In this document: positions 23,353 to 35,700 of the stretch, one piece after another
How positions within the stretch are numbered: the first letter of the stretch is position 1
Layout: every line of letters begins with the position of its first letter
From: Tubulanus polymorphus
Taxonomy: Eukaryota > Nemertea > Palaeonemertea > Tubulaniformes > Tubulanidae
Direction: 5' to 3'
DNA: 64,000 nt
NCBI RefSeq assembly: GCF_964204645.1
Contig: NC_134030.1
Location: 11,468,278 to 11,532,277 of the forward strand
Translations under genes and position numbers: made by a program
Notes under the pieces: generated by a model
Told to the model about the DNA's origin: nothing
The model's input: only the letters and a program-made list of their open reading frames with translations
The model's database searches: none

Positions 23353-25186
23353 ATCAAGACAGGATTTTATTCAATTTTCAAGTAACTTCATGGGTCCAAT
23401 TACATAATATCATTCATTGTCGATAATATAAGGCAATGGATATGTTTTATATATCATTAAGGCGTCAATAAACTTTCAAGTTAGTTATCTTGTTATGTTA
23501 TGCTCAACGGTTCGTTAGCTCCTGTATAAAGTACCGTTAAACCATCGTGTCATTGAGGTTGAATGATAAACATTTGAGAATGAGAAAATCGGTTATTCTG
23601 TGGTATCTACACTCCTTGCAATAAGAACCACAGCTTGTACATGTTAAAGATTTTTATCCAAGGAATGCCCTTTTACGCAACCCTTTTGATTAAGCGAGGA
23701 AGGCACCTGGTTTAGAGAGCGTCTTAGTGATTTAAGTCAATGTATTGGTTGGCGAGAGAATTTCATTTTTTTTTCTTTTTATGGTAATGATAGGGGAAAT
23801 CAGAAAAGATCCAGATTGTTTAAACATTTGTAACTTTGATATCATCAAAATGATTGATATTGGTTGACAATATATCACATTATTCCACAGAACAATTGAA
23901 ATATTTAGAAATGCTTCGTCAACAGATTGTAACAGGCTCTGGATAAATGATGAACAAGTAAATACATGTAGTTACTGACCACGCTTAGATACCCTATTAC
24001 AATACCTGTACCCTCTGAACCATACTATTCAATCATCTATTCCAAGATATCAAAATTACTTCCCGCGCCTGAAACTGTATAAATTTAGGTGGGTAATGAT
24101 ATGAGAAACCTGAAAAATTCAGGAAATCAGATAGATCTGAAAAGAATCAGGGAAGACTAGTGAATTTGACAAATTTTGCAAAAACCTGGAAAAATCGGGG
24201 AATTTGGAAATGTTATTGACTACGCGCTTCTCCATCAGCGCAGTACATGGTTCATAAAAATGACAACACTTAAACCAAGAGATCTCGGATGATTATCATC
24301 GTTATCATTATTGTTTCTCATTTCCGGCTAGGTGAAAAAAAAGCTCTTTCTGACGCATTTCACTTGTAAAAGCAGGGGATCCTAGCTTTAAAAAAACAAA
24401 TGAGAGTTACTTCCAAATATCTTTAAAAAAGAAAATGCTGCCTGCAAAAAAAAGATAAGAATGAAAACGTGCCTGCCTGGCCATTTTCCGGGATTTTGAA
24501 AATGAGCAACAAGATATCATTGTTTTTATAGCTATTTTAAACTTTCTATTAAATATTCTATGTCACCAGGAATAGGAATTATGAGTTGGTATGGGCGTTA
24601 AAAATATCTTTAGAGTCGAGGGTGTGGAGGGCGTAGAAATGGGAGGAATACGAAAATCAGAATACCGGTGCGTACTCGATCAAAATAATACTTCGGCCCT
24701 TTCGCCCGGTCATAAAACAGGTTTCGATTGTGGCTTAGTATTATTATATATCTACTTTTCTTGATAATGAAAGTGAATAAATAGTGACACGAGTCGCAAG
24801 TGTATTTGTTTTACGTGAAATTAACAATTGAATACCACATGCCGATAAAGAAAATAGGTTTTTTTACCAACATTTTATCGCCGCTGATACAATCAAAATT
24901 AGGCCACGCAAACCCCGAGTTTCTATTCATCCGCGATATAAACAGGAAAATATGTAACAATTCCTAAATTGCATTTCCCCTGATTTAATAGTGGCTTGTG
25001 GGTATATTTGCTTTCTGCGGTTGTGATTTATTTTCGTTTTTTTTCCATGAGCCGGCGAACGGCTTGAGTTCACTCGACAATAGTGCTTGCTCCAAATTCC
25101 TAACAAGCTGCGACCCGTTTTGATAGATATTTAGTTTTAACTGCAATGTTTCGAGCCTATGAACCGTTTCATACTGAAGTGATAAA
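23353..25186. other. Intergenic DNA, nothing recognised
   Basis: AT-rich, no convincing exon or repeat family. It includes the unmapped promoter and 5' UTR of the plakin-like gene. Confidence 0.4.
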
Positions 25187-28100
25187 ATGATGGGAGGAGA
25201 AACACGTGCAGTGCGAACTTCTTCGTATAAAGATTACAAAACCCCTGCTGAAGTGAGGTAAGGTCTCAAAATTTATGAAATTCCATGCTGGTATAATCGT
25301 TTTCTCGTTTATTCACTACATATTCACAATACTGAGATCTTGATTCAAGTATTCATTTTCAGCGATCAAGTTAAATTTGCAGAAGACTTTCTGAACTTCT
25401 GCTCCGTAAGTATATTAGCAAGTATATACATTTTGAGTAATCAACAAATTTTCCTTAATTGGTACAGTAAAATGACTGCAGAGATGAGGCACAAAAATCA
25501 ATGCTCTATTTGATCTCATTTTTGGGGAAAAATGTCTATATTTGAGGATTCTATTTAAGTGACTCTTTTCCCAGAGTGTTGTTAGCGACACGCAGAAGAA
25601 TATCCTGAAACCAGAGATTCCTGAGACAGTAACAGTGCAGCCCTGTTCTACGAAGGTAAATATAATTCTAGTGCCAGTTTTATGGACTAGTATTATCTTT
25701 AAGCCTGGGGCTAACTCGATTGAAAATGAATTAAACTCCCAGGTTAAAGTTAATACCAGTCTATAAACCCAGCCCAAAAGCTTCATTTAAAACACATGTA
25801 AATCTATAATGGAAGCGTACTTATGATTAAGACTCATTAGAGAATAAGCTTTGGTTATCAGTTGTAATCTAAATGTGTGGATGTCGCTTAAAGAGGTATG
25901 AATATTACAACAAGTCACGCACGTCACATTCAGTCTTCATGCTATCTTCGTGCAATCTGTTTTCTATTGAAAACTGGTATTCTTTACATCTTAGAAAGTC
26001 CATAAAAAGAAGATTTTTACTATCAAAATGATATATCTGAAAAATAGAAGAGCTGATTGAAATATTTCATATTTTGATTGTTGTCATGCAATGTCTTCGT
26101 TACCATGGAACTGTTACCCAGCGAAAAATGTTCGTCAGCGTATCATTTTGGTCATGTCAATCTATATACTTAAAATCGAAAAGTCTAGTTATGTACGTTT
26201 ACATACATATATTTCGAACAAGACTATATATATACGTAAATAAACTTTTGAATACGTGCGTAATTGTGTGGACGACGGCATCTTATTGAGGACTTTGCAA
26301 GTACAACTGCCATTCTACCCGTTGTTGACACGTTTACTGAAAATAAAAATCTACTTCGGTGGTTAAGTGTTTTCGTCCAAATATAGGTTTATACACGCAC
26401 GTAGTTCTCGTATGTAATTTATACTTAATACCATACAGAATGTTTTGCTTTATTTTGTAACGTATTGATGGGACATTTGAAATACGTAATGGTGAAGGTA
26501 CGCTCAGTGAAAACGGTGTCCCGATTTAGTAAATTATCTCCCCTAAAACACATTTCAGATTTTCCCAATGTTTGGAAATGCATGATTCCTACATCATACA
26601 TTGTACATTTCCTGTTGATATGAATCTCGTTCCCATTGATTCATCTGTGGTAATCTATGTGTAGGTCTCGTCTAGCACGGAATAAACTAGTTTTCTCAGT
26701 TAAATGTGATTTTTGGAGGTTTATTCAAAGTTTGCAACTCGGAATAAACTAGTTTTCTCCGTTTAAAGCAATTTTCTAGGTTAATTTCGAGTTTCAAATT
26801 TGAGAATTTTATACTTTTTGAAGAGAGGACTAGTATGGGCATTAAATGATGAATTATCAATGTATCTAATGGCTTTTTCTGTAGTTTGAATAAAGTGTTT
26901 ACTTGCACTTATTCGTATACTACCGAAAATAGAAAACCCCCTCATAAGGCATGTATATATGCATTGTATGTATGTACGGATATATACGTATATGTGTAGT
27001 AGCATAATTACCTTTTCTTTCGTTGATACATTTGTAGAAGACAATTCAGGAGTTTGATCTGAAAGGAAAATGTCCTGGCGTGTTTTTGAAATGTATGAAT
27101 ATTCTTCTTAGCTATATCAAAGAATATCAACAGGTGACATATGAGACCAATAATCGTCGTAAAACAATGTGAAAACACAAGTAATCTCACAGTACCTATT
27201 CATCGGCAGTTAATTGAATATGTTATTTTCGGCAATTTTTAGTTTCAAAACAAACTGATGGTCTGCTCTAATTGTTCAGACGAGATTCTCGAAAAACAGT
27301 ACGAGATTACAACTGGCGAGAAATTACCCACGGCTGAAGATTTGCAGGTTTGTATCTGATTTCGCTTTCTGGGTTTCAAGCTGTCTGGGTTGTTTTTAAG
27401 GAACTGATTATGAATAGATATTTTGCACTGCAACGATGCCAAGTTATTGTATATACAGTTCTGTAGATTATGCGCCCAATCGATGTGGACTGCGCATTTC
27501 TAAACTGTTCTTAGTTTTTATCCGATATTCGCAACGAAGATTCAATATTAAGGTTTCCTTTAATTTTCCTTGGAGCGGGAAGAATATGTGTCGGCTGTTT
27601 TCCGGGTTGTGCATCAAATTCCATTACTATCAACCGCAATGTGTGTTTATTTGACGCAAAAGGACGTGTTATAGATCACCTCACCTGCCTGGCGTATTAT
27701 GGTTTCGTTTCAGACATTGCTGACTGATTATGAGAAATTGTATGAAAATACATCGACTGTGTTACAGTTATCCATGAAAGTGTCACCTATCAATCAAAGA
27801 GTGAACGCAATCGACGAACCAACCGATGCCGTAACTATCGCGTCTCATCGAGTTCAAGGCGTAAGTTGAGTGAAAAAAACATAATGTAATATATTCATCC
27901 CAGTACAAAAAAAAACGATAGGCAGGTTTCCACGAGACGGGCGAGATGTATTTCCTTTTAGGTGTTTCCACGATGTGGGTTGGTGCGGCTATGCCGCCGG
28001 TGAACGGACACGGGTGCGTTTTTTCGAATTGCTTACGGTACCCGCATAATTTACGATACGTTTCAATGAATGACGACGAATAATAATAATAATACGATAT

Positions 28101-29752
28101 ATCCAAAACCAACCTTTCGAAAATTGTGTTTCGATATCGTTTCGGTGAATGTTCAAGTCTATGGACTGAATAAGTCGAAGATTTGTTTCACATAAATTAT
28201 ATTCCATCTGATTTTTAGGTAAAGCTAAAGAAGAATAGCCGTGTACGATTACTAGATAATACGGATCAGATGTACTGGAAGGTAACGATCTGAACTAGCA
28301 TAGGCACACTTCGTTGAAAAAATTACAACTTTCATGATCACCGGCACTCTCGATTTTAGATTGAAATGGATGATGGGACGAAGACTGAAGTTCCTTCGAT
28401 GATAATGCATATTCCTCCACCAGATTCTAAAGCGCAAAGAAAAGCAAAGACGTAAGGAAATTGTTTATTTACATTTTTACTTGCGGTTGTGGCACTTTGT
28501 GGCCGTTGTCTTTCAACGTTTGGATGTTTGGAGCATTGAAAGGTTTCCAAGAGCGTGACATTGTATCATATTGGTATCACACAAAAATGAATAAGTGTGC
28601 ACAAGGTACATTTTCTGATAAATGTTTGTTATCTTATATTACTCGCAAACATCTAACCACTTTTCAGTCGAACGAGGTACTCCAAACTGACTTCTCCAGA
28701 TGGCGGTCAGAGGCCTGCGCTAAGTGTTGTGCTTTTTAAGGAAAACTTTGTTCTTTCAGACTCAAGAGCGAGGTTCAAGAAAATCTTTTGACTCTTCAAA
28801 ATTATCTAAGTAGTCAATGGCATCTTCGCTCGTGGAACGAACGATTCTCAAACATCAGTTTCCGTGAGGTAAACTATTGGGAGAAGCTGAATAAATTTCA
28901 TCGCTGACACGAATTGTTACGAATGTTGCATTTTTTAATATAGATTGATTTGAACATTGGTAATACCAAATTAGTGAAACGACAAAAACCTAGACCTATT
29001 AAGAAGAGGTTAGTGTTCCTAGTTTCATCTTTTTAGCCCACATGGGGGTTTAGGGGAAATACATTTTTTCAAGTGATAAAAAAATAAAAATGTTTTCCGC
29101 GAAACAAGCTCTGCTCGATTATTATTGCACCATTGATTCCACGGTGCTGGAACTTTTAGCTACGCGTTTTCGTTATGCCGTGTGCGTTGGACGTTTTATC
29201 GTTTGAGGGTAAAATGTTCACTCAAAACGTTTTGTGAAAAATGCGTTTTCTATTTTGCTGTGTGTGTGTGTGTTGGGCTTTACGGCAGAGTTTTTCGTAA
29301 GAATAGTAGCTTTCCCTCTTCTTTGTATATCGTGTATATACTTGTAGTAATGTGTTGGTTGAGGGTTAATGGAAGACGCGAATATGGTTTCAATATCTCT
29401 CATAAAAATGCTGTTTTTCTTTTTCAGAATTATCGAATTAAGACAAGTGGTCGTCGATGAAATTGTCGAGGAAAATATCATCGAACAGGCACCGGTTGAG
29501 ACTGCGCTACGCAGACGGTCTCGCAGTGGAAGTGTCGCCAAATACACGATCAGTCACGTGTTCGATCCTCAGAACAAGCAACGACGCGTGTCAATCAATC
29601 AGGCAGTTACTGAAGGCATTGTAGATATGTCTCGGGGATTGTACATAAATCCTTCTACACAATATTCAATCCCGATATCGCAGGCTATGGGCGAAGGACT
29701 CATACAACTAGATTCAGTGACTGAGCATTTTCTAGGAGAAGGAACCACGTAA
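25187..29752 (+). CDS. Stand-alone mini-plakin (SH3 plus plectin-type repeats)
   Basis: Ten exons: 25187-25257, 25363-25405, 25575-25655, 27243-27347, 27714-27860, 28219-28281, 28360-28451, 28760-28868, 28944-29008, 29428-29752. All are GT-AG and in phase, encoding 366 residues. An in-frame TGA 12 bp upstream makes ATG 25187 (or the next ATG) the likely start. Residues 150-201 resemble the SH3 domain set within the plakin domain of plectin: VRLLDNTDQMYWK, EVPSMIMHIPPPDSKA. They are followed by a spectrin-repeat-like helix (LKSEVQENLLTLQNYL... WNERF). The last exon has a Ser/Arg stretch and two short plectin-type repeats (about 302-328 and 331-353: FDPQNKQRRVSINQAVTEGI, YINPSTQYSIPISQAMGEGL). 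Plakins link cytoskeleton and junctions and normally exceed 1,700 residues; no actin-binding domain or rod is seen. AATAAA at 30412. Confidence 0.82.
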
Positions 29753-30537
29753 ATCTCGTAAAAACCACGTAAAAAAAAACTTTCACAACGAATGTAATCA
29801 TCATAACGTCTTATTTCCCTAAATCAATAATCTTAAAGATGTATATACCGGGTACCTTTCTTATAACTCCCTTAAAATCTATCTATGTATGGCTAAATTT
29901 AAGAAAAATTGCCCAACGATTAAGATGTCAGCATATTCATCTAAAAATGATGTTTGTGAATATTCCATTTAATACAGAAAACTTTGATAGCTTACGTTGT
30001 ATGGACCAGTCGGCCTGATTTTAAAATTTCCTGATGCGTGCATAACCTGAGATAATGTAGTTGTTCAAGTTTTACTCAAAATTACACTACTCTTACACTA
30101 AAACTCCCTTGAGTAGAAAATTGTACGGAATTCTACGCACATCCCGTTTCCATCGCTCCTAAAAAGAAATTAAAAAAAGAAAAATATCTCGAAGTTTCTA
30201 GGAATATTGAGGTTTAGAATCAGTGTGTTACCTCAGCAACTATTGTAATAAGTATAAAAATGAGTGTCATGGAAAGAATTATATTGTATCAGCCAATTTG
30301 ATCGATATTTTTGATTCGTTTCTGTTTTCATACAAGTTAGAGATATGAACAAAACAAATGCATAAAAAAGGTTTCTGGAAAGAACTGCATGTTTTCATGA
30401 GTTGAAATCCAAATAAAGATTGAATCTCAGTGGCAGTTTCCACATTTGCTAGATCCCTGTACGATTTTTGCGCAAACTTACGATACCCAGGTCCTAATAT
30501 GAGAGAAGATCTTACGAATCAGAACATATTGCCGTAT
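29753..30537 (+). other. Probable 3' UTR of the mini-plakin gene
   Basis: AT-rich non-coding stretch after the TAA stop, ending with AATAAAGATTG at 30412-30422. No other feature seen. Confidence 0.5.
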
Positions 30538-30811
30538 CACCCGTAATGCATGAGATGCTGATTGTCATCGAATGAGGATGTGCCACATTGGAAATAGCCA
30601 TTACCTTCCACAATATGATTGTCGCTCATGGGTTCAAGAAGTGCTCGGAAAACGCTTTTAATTTCAAAACTTTTCTTGGGGGCCCAAAACCCCCTAAAAA
30701 GCGTCATGCCTTCGGCGCTCGCAAGTGCTGACGGCCAAGCCGTCATCTGCTTCGGGTATGTAACTCAAGAGAAAATACCACGGATTTTATAGGTCGGCGT
30801 TATCACCCCTG
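30538..30811. mobile_element. TIR element (CAGGGATGAGAA family), 3' part
   Basis: Matches 11605-11888: CGTAATGCATGAGATGCTGA, TGAGGATGTGCCACATTGGA, the GCCTTCGGCGCTCGC motif and the right end GGTCGGCGTTATCACCCCTG. The left half is missing. Confidence 0.75.
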
Positions 30812-30825
30812 TATTCCAAAAAGGC

Positions 30826-31285
30826 AACTGGCGGATGTTGCCCTCAACTAATAGAAAATTGGCTCCCTGTTCAATCGCGCATTGAATACAAAATTCTCCT
30901 GTTAACTTTTAAAATTTTGCATGACCAAGCACCAGCCTATCTTTCGTCTGTTTTAACCACTCTTACACCTCGACCGTGGCAACTAAATTATTTGAACCGA
31001 GATACCGCCAAGAATTTTATGGCTATCGAGCTTTTGCGGTGGTAGCCCCCGCCTTTGGAATGCTTTGCCACAGTCGATGCGCGATTTATCTTCCCTTAAT
31101 AGTTTTACCTCGCAATTGAAAACGCACCTATTTAATCAGCACTACAAATGATTTTACTTGATGCAACCGTTTGAAATTAAATATCTATTTTATTGGGTAA
31201 TATTTTATATATCTGTCAATTGTCTTATGTTTTTGTCAATCTGTAAAGTCTGTTGAGATATTTTATGTAACGGACTGTAAATAAA

Positions 31286-31324
<39 letters not shown>

Positions 31325-31325
31325 C
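30826..31325 (+). mobile_element. LINE 3' end with (ATT)n tail
   Basis: The frame NWLPVQSRIEYKILLLTFKI, then LHDQAPAYLSSVL and, after a shift, LKTHLFNQHY, is the typical end of CR1/L2-group LINE reverse transcriptases. It is followed by a short 3' UTR and an (ATT)n microsatellite (31286-31324). 5'-truncated and frameshifted. Confidence 0.8.
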
Positions 31326-32783
31326 AAAATCAAGGGCCAGCAATGATGTTGGTTGGCATCCGTCTCGTAACCCGATTTAATGGAGAAAATGTTTTGTATA
31401 ACACCACGGAGGAAATCATCCATATGATCATTACCAGCATATGTAGTCAGTACGAGGTTTTTTAGTATGTAGGCCGTAGCCTATTGCTATACAAATAGAA
31501 CGAATCTAAATGACCGGTTTCTAGATGAAGGCTTTTTGTATGCTAATTAACTGTGCACCTGAGTATATATTCGTGTAAGTCATGCATTAAAGCATTATCC
31601 ATTCACCAATTTCTAGGAAGCCGGTATCGTCTAATCATTACTTCCAAGTTCTTTTTAAAGATTATTTGGATTTCAAGATCAATTTCTGCCTATATCTTTA
31701 GTTTATTTGGTTTTGGGGAGGAATTTTTATTTGCCCTTCATGAAATGTATCCTTCACCACTGCGCAAATGGTCGGAAAAATAGCCTTTTCTTAAATTAGT
31801 ACTAGGCATGGTATGCTCTTTCTACTCCAATTAAGTTAAATAGTATTTGGAAATGAATGGGATTCACATTTGATTTTCAAATACATTCAGCTCCCTAGGA
31901 ATTGGAGAATGGATAATGCTTCAATGAATCATTTGTGTGAATATATGCTCTGTTGCACAGTCAAAAGGCCTTTCCTCTGGAAACCATGTCATTCAAATTC
32001 GCTCCATTTGTATAGCAATATAGGCTACGGCTGGCCGATAAATCGACACTAGATCTCCAACAATTCTTCATTTTTACATTTAACGCTATTCATTTTCCCA
32101 ATTATGTGCTTCGATTTAAACAAAACATTGTGTAAACTCGACCGCCGCCGATCACACAACTATATCTGCACTTTGATTTCCGATTTCAAAATCCTGTTTC
32201 GCTCCCGACAGGTGTGGTGGGGACACCAAATCAAAAATCAAACGGAATTTACCAACAAAATAGATAAAACGGACAATCAATTTTTGTTTTTAACGAAAAG
32301 TGTACAACGTAAAAGAGTTTTTAGTTTAAGGTTGAAGTAAATCTTATTAATGGACGGTTTATATCATTATCATCGTGACGCATGTCTTTGTAAGACTTAA
32401 AGACATTGGAAGATGTATAATAGGTATAATGAAGCGAAAATCATCAGTGTTTTCTGCCGAATACCCTTATAGCAGAATTTTTTGTAGACACGTAGATATT
32501 TAATTCAACCGCAATTTTGTCAAATTCTGAATTCCTCGTTCGCATTTCCTATTACTTTAAAATCTGACAAATTATTCAGTGAAACGATTCCGTTCTTTTA
32601 ATTTCGGTTTGTAAAACACGCAATTGCAGAGACCTAGATTTCTGTAAGTAGAGCTATTTACATGTAATTATTTGTCGTATACATATTTCTTTCTTTTTTA
32701 TGTACCTTTTTTGTTGAAGTCACAATCATTTATCTAGGGCGAATTATATAATTAATTACCTTTCGGCCTAAACGTCAGTTACA
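31326..32783. other. Intergenic DNA upstream of SLC22 copy 1
   Basis: No exon or repeat family recognised. Presumably includes the promoter and 5' UTR of the transporter; I could not place a TATA box or initiator reliably. Confidence 0.4.
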
Positions 32784-35700
32784 ATGATGAGCACATTTCC
32801 CGTTGAAGATTGGATTGGTGGAAGTATGCCTAATAGTAAGATGGCAGGAAGTAAATATGGAAAGACATCTGAACGATGTCTGAAAGATGATAATGCACCC
32901 ATCGACGACAACAGCGAAGAATTTTCCGCAATCAAAAATAGTCATTTTGAGGAAATGTTAGACACGCTTGGCCATTTTGGGCGGTTTCAGATTCGCGTAT
33001 TTGTGATTCTTACGCTGATGGATCTTTCAACTAATTCTGCTGGTATGCTGTTTATATTTTCTCATTATGTACCCCCATGGACGTGTCTCAGACTCGCAGA
33101 AAATGCCTCTCTACCTAATGATACCAACAGATTATGCTCGTTTAATGGATCTCGGTGTGTACTATTTGATTACGATTTAACAAACGCCTTGACATCAATT
33201 ATCACTGAGGTGAGTAAATGCATAGTGCTCGTGAGATGCGTGGCCTTAGAAATATGCTATTGAAAGAGAACTGAGTATTGTGTGAATGACGTAAACATGA
33301 TACAAAAAATAGAACAAATTTCTAGAAGATATTATAGTGAAATTGAAAAAGGTAACACCCGTTACTCAAATACACGCGTGTATAAGAGCACCGACGTGAA
33401 ATAACAATAGACGCGCTGCAATGAAATGATATCTTTGAAGTTTATGCATTGCAAAATGTAATTGCAATACTATGTTTAAATGCATTTTGAAAGGGGGCGT
33501 TTACGCACGGGGAAGTTTTGATTTTTGGAAAATTATTTTTACGCGTGTGACATCTTGCAATTTTTGATACGAGTTAGACATACGAAATTGTACTACAAGT
33601 TCTCAATTGGACCGATATATTTCATCCGAATCCGACTTATGAAATCTGACTTTACAGTAAATTTTGTATTATCTTATTCCCAAATGGACTGGACCTGTCA
33701 ACCCTTGAACACAGTATTTTCTCTCGTGAAACCTTACAAAATAACAAAAATGAACGATGAAGAAAATATGTTTTACTAAGGTAAAACCATTTTTCTTTCA
33801 TCAATATTGATTGACCACTATGTAAACTTAAGATTTCTCTTAGACAGTACAACTTTCATGCAAAAAAAAGTTACGCAATGTTGGGCTCCTAAAATAAACA
33901 TTTTCTTGCCTTCATACCTTTTTACCATTTAAACTTTTTTGAAACTAATTTCTTTGTCTCAAAACTCCAAACTTCCCTCCCATACATTGGGCACATTTTT
34001 CATTAAGAATCTTCGTTTTCACACAAAAGTTGTAGGGTATTAAGGTGATGATCCCTAGTCAAGCCGGACTCAATATGGCCGACTTGCAACCATGTTAGAT
34101 TTGCATAATACACAGTAGTTCCCATCATTTCCATTTTGATAGCTGCCTGGTGCCATAAGCTTTAATGTTGAACTTTTAGTTCGTGTTATACAAATTACCT
34201 TGAAATACTTTGAAGTGAAAATGTCAAATTTTGCAAGCCTCGTAAGTATGCTGTTTAATCACTATCTCGATCACGTGCATGCAATTTAAACTATAAGATG
34301 CATTTTCAAATCGTTTTTTGAAATGAATAAATATCCGTGGAAAACGTTCCTCGACTGTGTATACAATTTGATATCCAAAGTAGCCAAATAAAATATCCCA
34401 ATATAGCGTACTCATTACGTATATCATCCGAATCGAAATCCCGCGAACAGGCCATATGCATGACAGACATCATTTAGCTTTAGCATTTACCCGAAATGTG
34501 CGAATCCGTCATAATTTATCAGAAAAGAATCATACATTTCAACTGGTAGGCAAGAAAAGTCGTTCACCCACACATATTAAATATGCTGCCGTGCGGTTGG
34601 AAAAACTTAGAAAAAGCACCCGCCTCAATTTCGATTTCGTTTGATTCAAGTCAACCAAAAGCCAGTCATACTTTTATGTTTTTTTTATATTCGCAGTTCA
34701 ATCTTGTTTGTGAGTTAAGCTATATCCCAAAACTGTCAGTTAGTCTGCAAATGGTTGGTGTTTTCTTTGGTGCTATGGCATCGGGGTACTTAGCTGACTC
34801 GATTGGTCGAAAGAAAACACTGCTTGGATTTGCATTTTTTATGATGGTTTCGCAATTTGTCGTGGGATTTTCTGATAGTTGGCTCATTTATTCGATCATT
34901 CGAACTCTGACTGGATTTTTCACTGGTATGTGGCAAGTTTTGTGACTTGTGAACCTTTTTTAGATATCACACGTTTATTGATCTCAAAGTTGTCATATTC
35001 AGATATTAATCTCATATGTCATGTTTTTTCGGATCATATAGGAGGTACCCTAAATATTTGCTTCACTCTACCCATCGAGTTTGTTGGCCCGAAATGGCGG
35101 ACTTTCTGCGCTTGTTTCGTCTTGTACGGCCTTGGGAAGGCATTGATGTCCCTGTTTGCTTATTCAACACGGAACTGGAGACATACAGCTTTTATAACTG
35201 CTTCGATCGGAATTCCACTCTTACCCGCTATTATAATGTAAGCGCTAAAAAACCGAACATAATATGAAGGGGCAAATCAATCTAAATGGGTGATTTGACC
35301 TATCTCATCTAGGTATCATGCATTAATGATTTCTTAACCGTATTATATCATCCTAATCTTTATTTAGAAGAAACAAATCTTGACTCCTGGGTATGGGATA
35401 CATTATGCGTGCATTAGGAAGAAAGTGCTTTTTATTTTAGTTGGGTTCCGGAAAGCGTTCGCTGGTTGACGATGAAAGGTCGATTTAAAGAGGCCGATGA
35501 AATTATCCGTTGGATGGCCAGAACAAATAAAACCCAAGTTCCAGATTTAAATCTGCTACGTCTCATTGCCGCTAAAGATCGCAGAGAACAAGAAAAAAGC
35601 AGAAAACATGGTTACCTCGATTTGTTCAAGACAAGAAAATTAGCTATTCAAACATGTATTATCATTTACTGTTGGTAGGTGGTGTGTCATAAGAATAATG

